Below, in pieces: positions 43,769 to 53,556 of a stretch of 64,000 bases of DNA (position 1 is the stretch's first letter; every line of letters begins with the position of its first letter). The notes under the pieces are model-generated. The model made no database searches. It was not told where the DNA came from and saw only the letters and a list, made by a program, of their open reading frames with translations. A program made the translations under genes and the position numbers. The stretch comes from an uncultured Prochlorococcus sp. (GTDB taxonomy: Bacteria; Cyanobacteriota; Cyanobacteriia; PCC-6307; Cyanobiaceae): NCBI GenBank assembly GCA_902595175.1, contig CACJPB010000001.1, forward strand, positions 1 through 64,000. Reading direction: 5' to 3'.

Positions 43769-44137
43769 ATGGATAAATTTGAATTTTTTAAGACGGGCAG
43801 TGTTCAATCAAGTTATGGAGGTCAGTACAGTTATAAAGTAATTGGACCATGTTGCAGACTTTATGATAGAGAAGAGTTACCTTGGCCCTGCTCAAGACTT
43901 GCTTGGAGAAGCAAGGAGCCTAGTTGGAGAAGAATAGGGTCTAGGTTCGTTGCTGATATGGCTTCAAGAAAATGCCCATCTTACTCGGTTCAGATTTTGG
44001 AGCCTGGATCAAAACCTGTTGAAACAGTTATAACCCTTTTTTCAAAGAAATTTTCTTCTGAAATACAAGAATGGTGGTACAGCAAAAAACCAGGCTCAAA
44101 AGAGCCTGGTAATATCTTCCCTTCTAAAATTAGTTAG
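43769..44137 (+). CDS. Conserved-looking cyanobacterial protein, unknown
   Basis: Protein of 122 aa with VIGPCCRLYDREELPWPCSRLAWRS and SRKCPSYSVQ: several cysteines and tryptophans. It is soluble and unrecognised. Its 3' end contains the hairpin that appears to terminate the convergent pentapeptide gene. Confidence 0.65.
   Translation: MDKFEFFKTGSVQSSYGGQYSYKVIGPCCRLYDREELPWPCSRLAWRSKEPSWRRIGSRFVADMASRKCPSYSVQILEPGSKPVETVITLFSKKFSSEIQEWWYSKKPGSKEPGNIFPSKIS
44084..44109 (-). terminator. Terminator for the pentapeptide gene, inside the convergent CDS
   Basis: CCAGGCTC (44090-44097) pairs with GAGCCTGG (44102-44109) with a 4-nt loop. On the minus strand a T6 run follows (44089-44084). It lies in the last codons of the + strand gene at 43769-44137. 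Confidence 0.8.
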
Positions 44138-44146
44138 CTTTAAATA

Positions 44147-44710
44147 TTATGCTTTTGGCTTTGGAGGCATGTAACCTTTCAAGCCGGTGCATTCAAGACT
44201 ATCAATTGTATTAACTCCAGTTTGTGAGTTAGTTCCACTAGCTCTTTCACACAATGATTTTCTTTGAGAAAGATCAAGATTTGCATCAGTAAAGTCTGCT
44301 CCATCAATAATTGCTCCATCAAAGACACTTTTCATTAGCTCACCATTGGTAAGATTTGCATCAGTAAAGTCAGCATTATCAAAGCGCGTTGCATATGCAA
44401 TGAGGTCTGTCATATTGGCTCCTTTAAAACTAGAGTTTTTTGCTGTAGTTACACTCATATATGCTCCTTGAAGATTAGCTTCTCCTAAATCTTGATTAGA
44501 TAAATCATATTTAACATATTCAGTATTATGAAGGTCGGCACCGTGAAGATCATCTTTTAGAACGTCAACTGATGATGGATCACTAGGATAGAGTGCGTTT
44601 GCAGAGATTGGATTAATAAGTAAACCAATCATTAATGAAAGAAAAATAAATAGTCTTTTACAAGACTTATGTAGTGATGAAAAAATAGAGACCATTTCGA
44701 TCGACATCAA
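44147..44710 (-). CDS. Exported pentapeptide-repeat protein
   Basis: Protein of 187 aa. A signal-like hydrophobic segment (about residues 14-40) precedes a run of A(D/N)LXX pentapeptides (DLHNTEY, ANLQGAYMS, NADFTDANLTNG, ADFTDANLD), forming a right-handed beta-helix. The C-terminal CERASGTNSQTG...SLECTG has two cysteines that may pair. Likely thylakoid-lumen or periplasmic; function unknown. Confidence 0.82.
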   Translation of the reverse strand: MMSIEMVSIFSSLHKSCKRLFIFLSLMIGLLINPISANALYPSDPSSVDVLKDDLHGADLHNTEYVKYDLSNQDLGEANLQGAYMSVTTAKNSSFKGANMTDLIAYATRFDNADFTDANLTNGELMKSVFDGAIIDGADFTDANLDLSQRKSLCERASGTNSQTGVNTIDSLECTGLKGYMPPKPKA

Positions 44711-44781
44711 ATAGAAAAACCTTAAACTATTATTTCATGGGTTGGTCATTTACAACGCTACTGCTAACGAACTGTTGCAGT

Positions 44782-45720
44782 TTATTTTATTTCTGAAGTA
44801 AGAAAATCGTTGGCAAGATGAGTATTTGGGAAAACTTTTTGCGCCTCTTTAAGCAAATCACTTGGTGTTATTGAATTTTTATTAGTATATCTTGGACTGA
44901 AATGAGTAATAATTAATTTTTTTGTATTAGCTAATAATGCTGTTTTGGCCGCCATGATTGTTGTTGAATGTAATTTTTCATAGGCCATACTCTCATCTTC
45001 CTGAGAAAATGTTGATTCATGTACAAGTAAATCGGCATTTTTCGAAAGTGAAACAGCTGATTCACTAAAGACTGTATCTGTGCAATAAACAAAACTTTCT
45101 CCCTCTCTAGGAGGTCCACAGAATTCTTTTCCATCAAATGTCCTCCCATCTGCCAATACAACTTTTTTACCTTGTTGCAATTCTGAATAAATTGGTCCCG
45201 GTGCTATTTTTAGAGACTCTGCTTTTTTGATATCAAAGATGCCTGGCTTATCTTTTTCACTAACCCTATAACCGTAAGCAGGTATTTTATGTTTAAGACA
45301 GGCACAATTTACTTGTATTTTGTTGTTTTCAAATAAAATTATATTTTTTGAAGCAAAATTTTCAACTTCCACAAAATGCAATGGAAATAACAATTTGCAA
45401 AAACTACTTTTAAGTGCTGAATTTATAAAACTTCGCAACTCTGAAGGACCGTAAATTTCAATACCCTCACTATTTCCTGATAAACCCAAGGTGGCCAGAA
45501 GTCCAGGCAAACCATAAATATGATCACCATGCATATGTGTAATAAATATTTTCTTTATTTGTGATGATCTAATATTGCTTTTCATTATTTGATGTTGCGT
45601 TCCCTCTCCACAATCAAAAAGCCAAACTTCTGATGATTGTGATAGTTTCAGTGCTAGGGAAGAAACATTTCTCGTTAAGGATGGGACTCCTGAGCTTGTT
45701 CCTAAGAAAGTGATATTCAC
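44782..45720 (-). CDS. rnz: Ribonuclease Z
   Basis: Metallo-beta-lactamase-fold nuclease of 312 aa from GTG. The zinc motif is THMHGDH (HxHxDH), with FLGTSSGVPS at the start and HESTFSQED and ITHFSPRY later. It cuts the 3' trailer of tRNA precursors, consistent with tRNAs here lacking an encoded CCA. The short (about 310 aa) bacterial form. Confidence 0.95.
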   Translation of the reverse strand: MNITFLGTSSGVPSLTRNVSSLALKLSQSSEVWLFDCGEGTQHQIMKSNIRSSQIKKIFITHMHGDHIYGLPGLLATLGLSGNSEGIEIYGPSELRSFINSALKSSFCKLLFPLHFVEVENFASKNIILFENNKIQVNCACLKHKIPAYGYRVSEKDKPGIFDIKKAESLKIAPGPIYSELQQGKKVVLADGRTFDGKEFCGPPREGESFVYCTDTVFSESAVSLSKNADLLVHESTFSQEDESMAYEKLHSTTIMAAKTALLANTKKLIITHFSPRYTNKNSITPSDLLKEAQKVFPNTHLANDFLTSEIK

Positions 45721-45808
45721 TTATTTATGGTATTTTGATTGTTATATCTGGATTAAATTTAGACTTTTAGTCAAAATTAGGCAAATTAAGCATTTGTTTT
45801 TAAACAAA

Positions 45809-46984
45809 GTGATACTAAAATTTAAAAATAATTATAGTAAATATTGCCTGATAAGTATTTTATTTATTTGTGTTTTTCATAGTGAAAGTGTTTTTGCATC
45901 GAGAGAGCCAATAATTAGAGTTTTGATATCAAAAAATAACAATTTAAGGATCAGATCAGATAAATCAATTCCTCTAACCATAGAGGGGAAATTTTTTTCA
46001 AGCAAAAAAATAAAAGGCTTAACTTTAAAAAATGAGAAAGATAGAAAAATTTTATTTTTTGATAAAAATAAACAAAAAAAATATAACTTAAAAAGTAATC
46101 AACAATTTCAAGTTAGTTCTTCTGATCGAAGAGGTATATGGGTAGGTCAGAAGAGATTTTCTGGTAAGCTTAATATTTTTGTACTTGACTCTGAAATATT
46201 AGTAGTAAATGTTTTAGGAATAGAAAAATATCTAACTAGCGTAGTGGGTTCAGAGATGCCAACAAAATGGCATATTGAAGCATTAAAGGCACAAGCAATT
46301 GCTTCTAGAACTTATGCTTTAAAGCAAAAAGGAAATAATTTATTTGATATAGATTCAACCCAGAAAAATCAAGTTTATAATGGCTTGGAGTCAAGAAATT
46401 TTAAAACTATCAGAGCCGTTAAAAGTACAAGATCTTTGGTTTTAACCTATAACAATAAATTAATTAATGCTTTGTTTCATAGTAGTTCAGGTGGAATGAC
46501 GGAAAATAGTCAAGATGTTTGGAAGAATAAATATCCATATTTATCAAGTGTGAAAGATTTTGACAAAAATAATCCGAAATTTAGATGGCAAAAAAAAATT
46601 TCGAGTAATGAATTAATAAATTTATTTCCCAAGATTGGAGGTTTAAAAAATATAGAGATTCTGGATATTACTAGTACCGGGAGGGTAAAAAATGTACAAC
46701 TAATTGGGGCTTATGGTTCTGATCAAATGTCCGGGGTAGCTTTAAGAAAAAAATTAGGACTCAATAGTAATTTTGTGAGATTTAAATTTTTTGAAGAAGA
46801 ATTAAACAACAATATTGCCCTAAGGAAAGGTTTGATAGTTTTTGGACAGGGAGTAGGCCATGGAGTAGGAATGAGTCAATGGGGTGCTAAATATCTGGCA
46901 TCTAGAGGCCAAAAAGCTGAAAGAATATTAAAGCATTTTTATAGGGGAGTTCAGATTAAACCTTTTAAAAAAGATTACCTTTAA
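45809..46984 (+). CDS. SpoIID/LytB-domain exported protein
   Basis: About 391 aa from the GTG at 45809, which gives a standard 30-residue signal peptide ending ESVFA. The frame is open to a GTG at 45710, but that lies inside the divergent rnz gene and would push the signal 33 residues inward. The SpoIID signature is visible: VVGSEMPTKWHIEALKAQAIASRTYA, SSGGMTENS, and GHGVGMSQWGA at the end. Probably a peptidoglycan lytic or amidase-enhancing enzyme in the periplasm. Confidence 0.85.
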   Translation: MILKFKNNYSKYCLISILFICVFHSESVFASREPIIRVLISKNNNLRIRSDKSIPLTIEGKFFSSKKIKGLTLKNEKDRKILFFDKNKQKKYNLKSNQQFQVSSSDRRGIWVGQKRFSGKLNIFVLDSEILVVNVLGIEKYLTSVVGSEMPTKWHIEALKAQAIASRTYALKQKGNNLFDIDSTQKNQVYNGLESRNFKTIRAVKSTRSLVLTYNNKLINALFHSSSGGMTENSQDVWKNKYPYLSSVKDFDKNNPKFRWQKKISSNELINLFPKIGGLKNIEILDITSTGRVKNVQLIGAYGSDQMSGVALRKKLGLNSNFVRFKFFEEELNNNIALRKGLIVFGQGVGHGVGMSQWGAKYLASRGQKAERILKHFYRGVQIKPFKKDYL

Positions 46985-46987
46985 AAA

Positions 46988-47905
46988 TTATTTAGCATTA
47001 AGGACCAATTTTGGATTTATAACTGATTGATCTTTATTTAAGAAGCCAATCCCAAGTAGTGTTTGTTTTTTATCTATTACTTTTATGGGTTTTTTATAAT
47101 CAAAAGATTTGCTTTCCTTAAAGTAATTGATATCAACTTTAATTGCTCTTCCTGTTTGCCAAAAATTGATTTGTTCTTCATTCTTTAAGACAAATGATGT
47201 AATGTGATTTAGAGCAGAAATTGTTGGGATAATAAAATTTTTCGAGTTTTTTTTACCTTTCTTGATATCAGATATTTTTATGGAGTTTTGTTCATCAAAG
47301 CCACAAGCCGAAATTCTTTTTAGTTGTAGAAGGCAACCTTCGGAATTAAGTATTATTCCTAGATCTCTTGCAATTGATCTTATATATGTGCCAGCTGAAC
47401 ATTGGATTTTTATTTCTATGATTCCGTTTATTTGGTCCCATTTTATTAAAGTAAGTTCGTCTATTTTTACTTCTCTTGGTGCTAATTCAAAATTTTCATT
47501 CCTGAAAGATCTTTTATAAGCTCTCTCACCATTGACGTGCACACTGGATACTTTCGGCGGAATTTGTTTAATAATTCCTCTAAATCTATTTAAATATTGA
47601 TCTAATTTTTCATCACTGATTTTAGGCCAACTTTTTTGATTAATTATTTCCCCGTGAATATCATCAGTTTTAGTTTTTATCCCTAATTTAATTTGTCCTA
47701 TGTAAGTTTTACACTGAGGAAGATATTGAATAAATCTTGTTGCACTGCCTATCGCGATTGGTAATGTTCCAATAACTTCTGGGTCAAGAGTGCCTGTATG
47801 CCCGACCTTTTTTGTATTTAGTAACTTCCTTATTTGTTTAACACAATCATGAGAGGTACATCCTTTATCTTTATAAATTACTAAGAATCCATCTTTTGTT
47901 TCCAT
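46988..47905 (-). CDS. truB: tRNA pseudouridine-55 synthase
   Basis: Protein of 305 aa. [21 protein letters not shown] holds the catalytic aspartate (GTLDP), and later [15 protein letters not shown] is the conserved RNA-binding core. It converts U55 of tRNA to pseudouridine. Confidence 0.95.
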   Translation of the reverse strand: METKDGFLVIYKDKGCTSHDCVKQIRKLLNTKKVGHTGTLDPEVIGTLPIAIGSATRFIQYLPQCKTYIGQIKLGIKTKTDDIHGEIINQKSWPKISDEKLDQYLNRFRGIIKQIPPKVSSVHVNGERAYKRSFRNENFELAPREVKIDELTLIKWDQINGIIEIKIQCSAGTYIRSIARDLGIILNSEGCLLQLKRISACGFDEQNSIKISDIKKGKKNSKNFIIPTISALNHITSFVLKNEEQINFWQTGRAIKVDINYFKESKSFDYKKPIKVIDKKQTLLGIGFLNKDQSVINPKLVLNAK

Positions 47906-47981
47906 TTTTAATATTAAGAATACTTTGAGAAAGATTTACAACCATTCTATGATTTTGTTAGTGGGAATTTAGAGTAAGAAT

Positions 47982-48722
47982 TTGAAAAATAGTAATCTTA
48001 TTTTAAAAGAGTTTTTAGACAATGCTTTTAATTTGAAATCACATTTAATGGAATACTTATCTATTAAAGAATGTGATTTAGATGGATTCCTTGCAAATGC
48101 AAAGATGAATTTGGCAAATTCACATCCTGGAGATGCTTTGAATGATGTTTCAGATTTTTATACTGAGATTGTAGGAGATAGGCATATAGCTGATTTAGCT
48201 GCTTGGCATATCACAAGTAAGGACTACATAGCTGATACTTTAAAGCTTCAGCAGAGATTCTCTAGAGATTTAGTTTTGGATTTTGGAGGAGGTATTGGTA
48301 CGCATGCCTTAGCTAACGCAATGTCTTCAAAAGTTGAGCACGTTTTTTTTGTAGATATTAATCAAACAAATAGAAATTTTGTTGAATACAGGGCTAAGAA
48401 ATTAGGAGTCGAAAAAAAACTTACTTTCTGCAAGACAATTCAAGATACACAAATGTTCAAATTTGATACCATAGTTTGCCTTGATGTTTTGGAACATCTT
48501 GCAGATCCAACTTCTCAAATTAATAATTTCAGAGAGATTATGGATAGTAATTCTATAGCTCTGTTTAATTGGTATTTTTATAAAGGAGATAAGAATGAAT
48601 ATCCGTTTCATACCGATGATAGTCAAATTGTTGAAAAGTTTTTTGAAACTCTTCAATCAAATTTTTTAGAAGTATTTCATCCTATTCTTATAACTACAAG
48701 AGCTTATAAAAAAATTAGATAA
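47982..48722 (+). CDS. Class I SAM-dependent methyltransferase
   Basis: Protein of 246 aa from TTG. Motif [12 protein letters not shown] (about residues 93-103), acidic D in FVDINQ, and [10 protein letters not shown] as motif IV. Substrate unknown. The 3' end overlaps convergent rpmA by 8 nt. Confidence 0.8.
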   Translation: MKNSNLILKEFLDNAFNLKSHLMEYLSIKECDLDGFLANAKMNLANSHPGDALNDVSDFYTEIVGDRHIADLAAWHITSKDYIADTLKLQQRFSRDLVLDFGGGIGTHALANAMSSKVEHVFFVDINQTNRNFVEYRAKKLGVEKKLTFCKTIQDTQMFKFDTIVCLDVLEHLADPTSQINNFREIMDSNSIALFNWYFYKGDKNEYPFHTDDSQIVEKFFETLQSNFLEVFHPILITTRAYKKIR

Positions 48723-48975
48723 CTATATTAACTCTTTTTCTATTTCTTAAATTTCGTTTAATGCTTTCGAAACTTACTGTTCCTTCTTTGAGTGCAAAAA
48801 GGGTGTCATCTTTACCTTTCCCGACATTGATCCCAGGTAAAAAGGATGTACCTCTTTGGCGAATTAAAATAGATCCAGCCGTTACTTTTTCTCCTCCATA
48901 AGCTTTCACACCTAATCTTTTGGAATTTGAATCTCTTCCGTTTCTAGTAGAACCTGTTCCTTTTTTATGTGCCAT
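48715..48975 (-). CDS. rpmA: 50S ribosomal protein L27
   Basis: Protein of 86 aa. [20 protein letters not shown] is the classic start, followed by [21 protein letters not shown]. It follows rplU by 9 nt in the usual order. Confidence 0.97.
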   Translation of the reverse strand: MAHKKGTGSTRNGRDSNSKRLGVKAYGGEKVTAGSILIRQRGTSFLPGINVGKGKDDTLFALKEGTVSFESIKRNLRNRKRVNIVI

Positions 48976-48984
48976 TAGAATTGT

Positions 48985-49428
48985 TTAATTTGTAGATGTT
49001 TCGGATTTTGGTTTAGTTTCCTTTTTAATAATTTCTTCTTTTTTTGAAGAAGGCTTAGGAGAACTCTTTCCTATTTTAATAGATTTTACCATAACTCTTG
49101 TAAGTTCTTGTCTATGACCCATTTTTCTTCTTGTCTTTTTTTTGGGACGCATTTTGTATACAAGAATCTTCTTATCTCTTTTGTGGGATACTACTTCTAA
49201 TTCAATTTTTGCATCTTTAATGTACGGTTTTCCAATAGTGATAGAGTCTTTATCTTTTAAAAGTAAAACTTTTTCTAATGTTATTTTATCTTTCTCTTTT
49301 GCATTTAACCTGTCTATGTCATAGTATCTGTCGACTTCGAAAAAAAATTGTTGACCCGAAGTTTCTGCTATAGCGTACAATTCATTACTATTTGGAGAAT
49401 TGTTTGAGGATTTTTTAGAATTTGTCAT
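48985..49428 (-). CDS. rplU: 50S ribosomal protein L21, extended
   Basis: Protein of 147 aa. The L21 core spans about residues 17-125 (YAIAETSGQQFFFEVDRYYDIDRL; KMRPKKKTRRKMGHRQ), with additional polar residues at both ends, unlike the usual 100-105 aa. The C-terminal tail is rich in Lys and Glu. Its upstream neighbour is kaiB, the place where kaiA would be expected in other cyanobacteria. Confidence 0.95.
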   Translation of the reverse strand: MTNSKKSSNNSPNSNELYAIAETSGQQFFFEVDRYYDIDRLNAKEKDKITLEKVLLLKDKDSITIGKPYIKDAKIELEVVSHKRDKKILVYKMRPKKKTRRKMGHRQELTRVMVKSIKIGKSSPKPSSKKEEIIKKETKPKSETSTN

Positions 49429-49570
49429 ATCTTAAAGACGCTATTAGGCTCAAATTAATAATTTGATTAAGCCAAATAAGCAATCATAGTAGTTTGTTTA
49501 TTTTCTTATTTTGTAGTGTAATAAGTCAAGGGCTATTTAAATCTTTTATATCAATCCAGGAACGATAACA

Positions 49571-49888
49571 ATGGCAGCAAGAAAAACATACATTTTAAAA
49601 CTCTATGTTGCTGGAAATACACCAAATTCAATGAGAGCTTTAAATACTTTAAGAGAAATTTTAGAAAATGAATTCAAAGGAGTTTATGCTTTGAAGGTTA
49701 TTGATGTACTTAAGCAACCACAACTTGCAGAAGAAGATAAGATTTTAGCTACCCCAACCCTAGCTAAAATTTTACCGCCACCAGTGAGAAAAATAATAGG
49801 TGATCTCTCAGATAGGGAGAAAGTTCTAATTGGTTTGGATCTACTTTTTGATGAATTAACTGAAACTGAATATAGTGGAGATAAATAA
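49571..49888 (+). CDS. kaiB: Circadian clock protein KaiB
   Basis: Protein of 105 aa, thioredoxin-like fold, with [18 protein letters not shown] at the start and [23 protein letters not shown] in the middle, as in known KaiB. It binds KaiC and resets its phosphorylation. No kaiA precedes it. Confidence 0.97.
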   Translation: MAARKTYILKLYVAGNTPNSMRALNTLREILENEFKGVYALKVIDVLKQPQLAEEDKILATPTLAKILPPPVRKIIGDLSDREKVLIGLDLLFDELTETEYSGDK

Positions 49889-49959
49889 TATATTTAAAAC
49901 TTTTATAATTAAAGATAAATTCAAAAATTATTTTACTTTTGTTTAATTAGCACAAAACT

Positions 49960-51489
49960 ATGAATGATAAGAAATTTGGCAAATCAAATAAAATGCAAGT
50001 ACAAAAATTACCAACAGGAATAGAAGGTTTTGATGATGTTTGTAGGGGTGGATTGCCTGTATCTCGAAGTACACTCGTTAGCGGTACGTCAGGAACTGGT
50101 AAAACTGTTTTTTCACTGCAATACTTACACCATGGAATTTGTAATTTTGAAGAGCCTGGAATCTTTGTAACATTTGAGGAAGCACCTCTAGATATTATTA
50201 GAAATGCCGCGAGTTTTGGTTGGGATTTACAAGAATTAATTGATCAAAATAAACTTTTTATTTTGGATGCTTCTCCTGACCCTGATGGTCAGGATGTTGC
50301 AGGTAACTTTGACTTGTCTGGTCTTATAGAAAGAATTAGTTATGCAATTAGAAAATATAAAGCTAAAAGAGTTGCAATAGATTCAATAACTGCGGTCTTT
50401 CAACAATATGATGCTATTTACGTTGTTAGAAGAGAAATATTTAGACTCATAGCAAGATTAAAAGAAATTGGTGTGACAACTGTTATGACGACAGAAAGGG
50501 TTGATGATTACGGACCAATTGCTAGATATGGAGTAGAAGAATTTGTATCTGATAACGTTGTCTTATTAAGAAATGTTCTTGAGTCAGAGAAGAGAAGAAG
50601 AACTCTAGAAGTTTTGAAGTTAAGAGGTACTGTACATATGAAAGGTGAATTTCCATTTACTATGGGAATGGATGGAATAAGTGTGTTTGCCCTAGGAGCA
50701 ATGAGATTAACTCAGAGATCCTCAAATATTAGGATTAGCTCTGGTGTTAAAGATCTTGATGATATGTGTGGTGGAGGATATTTTCAAGATTCTATCATTC
50801 TCGCCACTGGAGCTACTGGTACAGGCAAAACAATGCTTGTATCAAAATTTGTTGAAGATGCTTATAACAACAATGAAAGAGCAATACTTTTTGCATATGA
50901 AGAATCTAGGGCTCAATTACTTAGGAATGCGACTAGCTGGGGAATAGATTTTGAAAAAATGGAAAGTGATGGTTTATTGAAAATTATCTGTGCATATCCT
51001 GAATCAACTGGTTTAGAAGACCACTTACAAATTATAAAAACGCAAATTAATCAATTTAAACCAAAAAGAATGGCAATCGATTCTCTCTCTGCATTAGCCA
51101 GAGGAGTAAGTTTGAATGCATTTAGACAGTTTGTAATTGCCGTTACTGGTTATACAAAACAAGAGGAGATAGCAGGCTTTTTTACTAATACTGCAGAAGA
51201 ATTCATGGGGAGTCATTCTATAACTGATTCTCATATCTCGACAATTACAGATACTATATTATTGCTTCAATATGTAGAAATAAAAGGTGAGATGGCACGA
51301 GCTTTAAATGTTTTTAAAATGCGGGGGTCATGGCATGATAAACGAATAAGAGAATTTATCATTACTAATAGTGGCCCAGAAATAAAAGATTCTTTTTCAA
51401 ATTTTGAACAAATATTTAGTGGTGCCCCTCATAGAGTTGTGCCTGATCAAAATGTTCAAAATGTTTTTAGAGGAATAGATAATAATTAG
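49960..51489 (+). CDS. kaiC: Circadian clock ATPase/kinase KaiC
   Basis: Protein of 509 aa with two RecA-like domains: CI Walker A SGTSGTGKT (41-49) and CII ATGATGTGKT (282-291). The phosphosites correspond to S427 and T428 (within TDSHISTIT). Catalytic glutamates follow each P-loop (FEE, YEE). In this lineage it works as a damped timer with KaiB alone. The 3' end overlaps nblS by 4 nt. Confidence 0.97.
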   Translation: MNDKKFGKSNKMQVQKLPTGIEGFDDVCRGGLPVSRSTLVSGTSGTGKTVFSLQYLHHGICNFEEPGIFVTFEEAPLDIIRNAASFGWDLQELIDQNKLFILDASPDPDGQDVAGNFDLSGLIERISYAIRKYKAKRVAIDSITAVFQQYDAIYVVRREIFRLIARLKEIGVTTVMTTERVDDYGPIARYGVEEFVSDNVVLLRNVLESEKRRRTLEVLKLRGTVHMKGEFPFTMGMDGISVFALGAMRLTQRSSNIRISSGVKDLDDMCGGGYFQDSIILATGATGTGKTMLVSKFVEDAYNNNERAILFAYEESRAQLLRNATSWGIDFEKMESDGLLKIICAYPESTGLEDHLQIIKTQINQFKPKRMAIDSLSALARGVSLNAFRQFVIAVTGYTKQEEIAGFFTNTAEEFMGSHSITDSHISTITDTILLLQYVEIKGEMARALNVFKMRGSWHDKRIREFIITNSGPEIKDSFSNFEQIFSGAPHRVVPDQNVQNVFRGIDNN

Positions 51490-53552
51490 ACATTTTCTTT
51501 AATATCAGAACCTGAAAAAGAATCTAAATTATTAATTGCTTTTGTCAATAATTCATCTTTATCGGATTGTGCTAGGGCTAAATCAAACCAGAAAGTTGTT
51601 CCTACTCCTAATTCACTAGCCATACGAATTTCTCCACCATGTTTTTCAATTATTCCTCGCACTATTGATAACCCTAAACCTGTACCCTGCTCGGTGTGCA
51701 CAGAATTCTCTACTCTATAAAAACGATCAAATATCTTTTCTTGATCAGCTTGAGATATTCCAGAGCCAGTATCAGCAATCTCAATTCTTACTTTTGGGAG
51801 TGGGGAAACTAATTCACATTGAGGGGCTTCATCATTTTTAATACTTGGAGGGAAAGCAGGACAGGAATCTGGCCAAGTATAAGCTCTTATAATTAAAGAG
51901 CTGTTTTTTGGACTAAATTTCAATCCATTACCCAGCAAATTATCAAAAACCTGTAAAAGCAAATCAAAATTACCAAGAATCGAAGGAATAGTTTCCTCTA
52001 TATCATGAGCTAATGAAACATTTTTTTCTGTGGCATTAAGTCTATAATTTCTAAGTGTCTGTTCTATTGCTGGTTTAATGTCCATTTGCTCTAGTTGAAC
52101 AATTTTCCCAGACTCTAGTCTTGATAAATCTAGTACATCATTTACTAGTCTCGTCAACCTATCAGTCTCTGAATTTGCAATTCCTAAAAACTCTATTTGT
52201 TCTTCATCTGAAAGCTGATCTTTTAAATCGTGTAAGGTCTCAACATAACTTTTGATATTAAAAAGTGGTGTCCTTAATTCGTGAGAAACATTACTAATAA
52301 ATCTATTTTGGGCCGCATTAAGTTCAACTTCTCTAGTCAAATCTTGGATTGTTACCGCAATTCCTTTTAATTCAACTTTATTTGTATCTAAAACTGATTG
52401 TAAGACAATTCTTAAGGTTCTTGCTGGTTCTCCTAAACTGAATCTTAAATCGTCCTTCTCCTTTTCCCTGTTTAAAATAGATTCTATATTCGTATGCAAG
52501 TCGTTAGATAAAATTTCGGGAATTTCATTTAGAAAATGTTTACCCTCTAAAAATCTTCCTTCCCAACGAAATAGTCTCTTTGCTGTTGGGTTAGTAAGTA
52601 CAATCTTTCCTTGAGAGTCCAATAATATGGCACCATCAGCCATTGTAGCTATTAGGGATTGCTGCTTAATTTGTGCCGCTTTTAGTTCTTCTATATTAGC
52701 CTCGTCATAATTTTCTAACTGAGTGGCCATTCGGTTAAATCCATTTAAGAGTTCTCCTAGATCACCTGTCATAGGTAAAGAAATTCTGGATTTGAAATTT
52801 CCTCTCGAAATTTCTCTAACACCCCTTACTAACTCTCTGACGGGTCTTGTAATAGTTAATGCATTAAATACGGCACCAAGTATTACTAAAACCCAAATAG
52901 AGATAAAAACTGCAATAGTTACTTCTCTAGTTAGGGCAGCACTGGCTAGTGCTTTTTTATTAGGAGTCACTCCCAAAGCTAAAGTTCCAAGATATTTGCC
53001 TTTCCACAACATTGGTACAAATACATCTGTTACTTGACCTTGAGGTGTCGCATGCTGTCTAACTAAAGGGAATTGTGGCCTCTTCTTTAATTCTGAGGGC
53101 AATTTTAATCTTCTAGTGAGCTGAAACTGACTGTCTGAGCTTGTCGGGGTTGCACTAATCGGTATTCCAAGTTGAACAATATCTTCAGCATCAGTAAAGA
53201 ATATATAACGTAGGTTTCTACTTGATCTCCAGAACTTTTCGGCTACATTTGAAATTTCTTTTTTTTGGTTATTAGCGACTAATTCTGTAACATTCCCAGA
53301 TAACAATAAGCCAAGATCTCGAGCATACCTGGTATCATTCATTCCTGCATCTCTTTGAATACTATTTAGTGCAAAAAAAGTTATTCCTGTCATTAGGAGG
53401 CTTACGACAAGAGTTGCTATCGCTAATAACTTTGTTCTTAAACTGAATCCACTCCACCAAGCGAGAAATCCATTAATCCAATAGTTATTATTCATATCTT
53501 CGTTATCAGTAAAGTTATATTTTCTACTTTCTTGATTATTGGTATCAACCAT
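51486..53552 (-). CDS. nblS: Sensor histidine kinase NblS (Hik33/DspA)
   Basis: Protein of 688 aa: a first membrane helix near residue 40, an extracytoplasmic sensor (about 65-205), a second helix, HAMP (about 240-290), a PAS domain (about 300-405), HisKA with SHELRTPLFNIKSYVE and a HATPase with NGLKFSPKN, ADTGSGIS and GTGLGLSIVRGI. It senses light and nutrient stress and controls hli and photosynthesis genes; the hli genes earlier in the window are plausible targets. Confidence 0.92.
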   Translation of the reverse strand: MVDTNNQESRKYNFTDNEDMNNNYWINGFLAWWSGFSLRTKLLAIATLVVSLLMTGITFFALNSIQRDAGMNDTRYARDLGLLLSGNVTELVANNQKKEISNVAEKFWRSSRNLRYIFFTDAEDIVQLGIPISATPTSSDSQFQLTRRLKLPSELKKRPQFPLVRQHATPQGQVTDVFVPMLWKGKYLGTLALGVTPNKKALASAALTREVTIAVFISIWVLVILGAVFNALTITRPVRELVRGVREISRGNFKSRISLPMTGDLGELLNGFNRMATQLENYDEANIEELKAAQIKQQSLIATMADGAILLDSQGKIVLTNPTAKRLFRWEGRFLEGKHFLNEIPEILSNDLHTNIESILNREKEKDDLRFSLGEPARTLRIVLQSVLDTNKVELKGIAVTIQDLTREVELNAAQNRFISNVSHELRTPLFNIKSYVETLHDLKDQLSDEEQIEFLGIANSETDRLTRLVNDVLDLSRLESGKIVQLEQMDIKPAIEQTLRNYRLNATEKNVSLAHDIEETIPSILGNFDLLLQVFDNLLGNGLKFSPKNSSLIIRAYTWPDSCPAFPPSIKNDEAPQCELVSPLPKVRIEIADTGSGISQADQEKIFDRFYRVENSVHTEQGTGLGLSIVRGIIEKHGGEIRMASELGVGTTFWFDLALAQSDKDELLTKAINNLDSFSGSDIKENV

Positions 53553-53556
53553 AAGA

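Noticed and set aside
45710..45808. Upstream start of the SpoIID-like gene
   Set aside because: It lies within the start of divergent rnz and would place the signal peptide 33 residues from the N-terminus.
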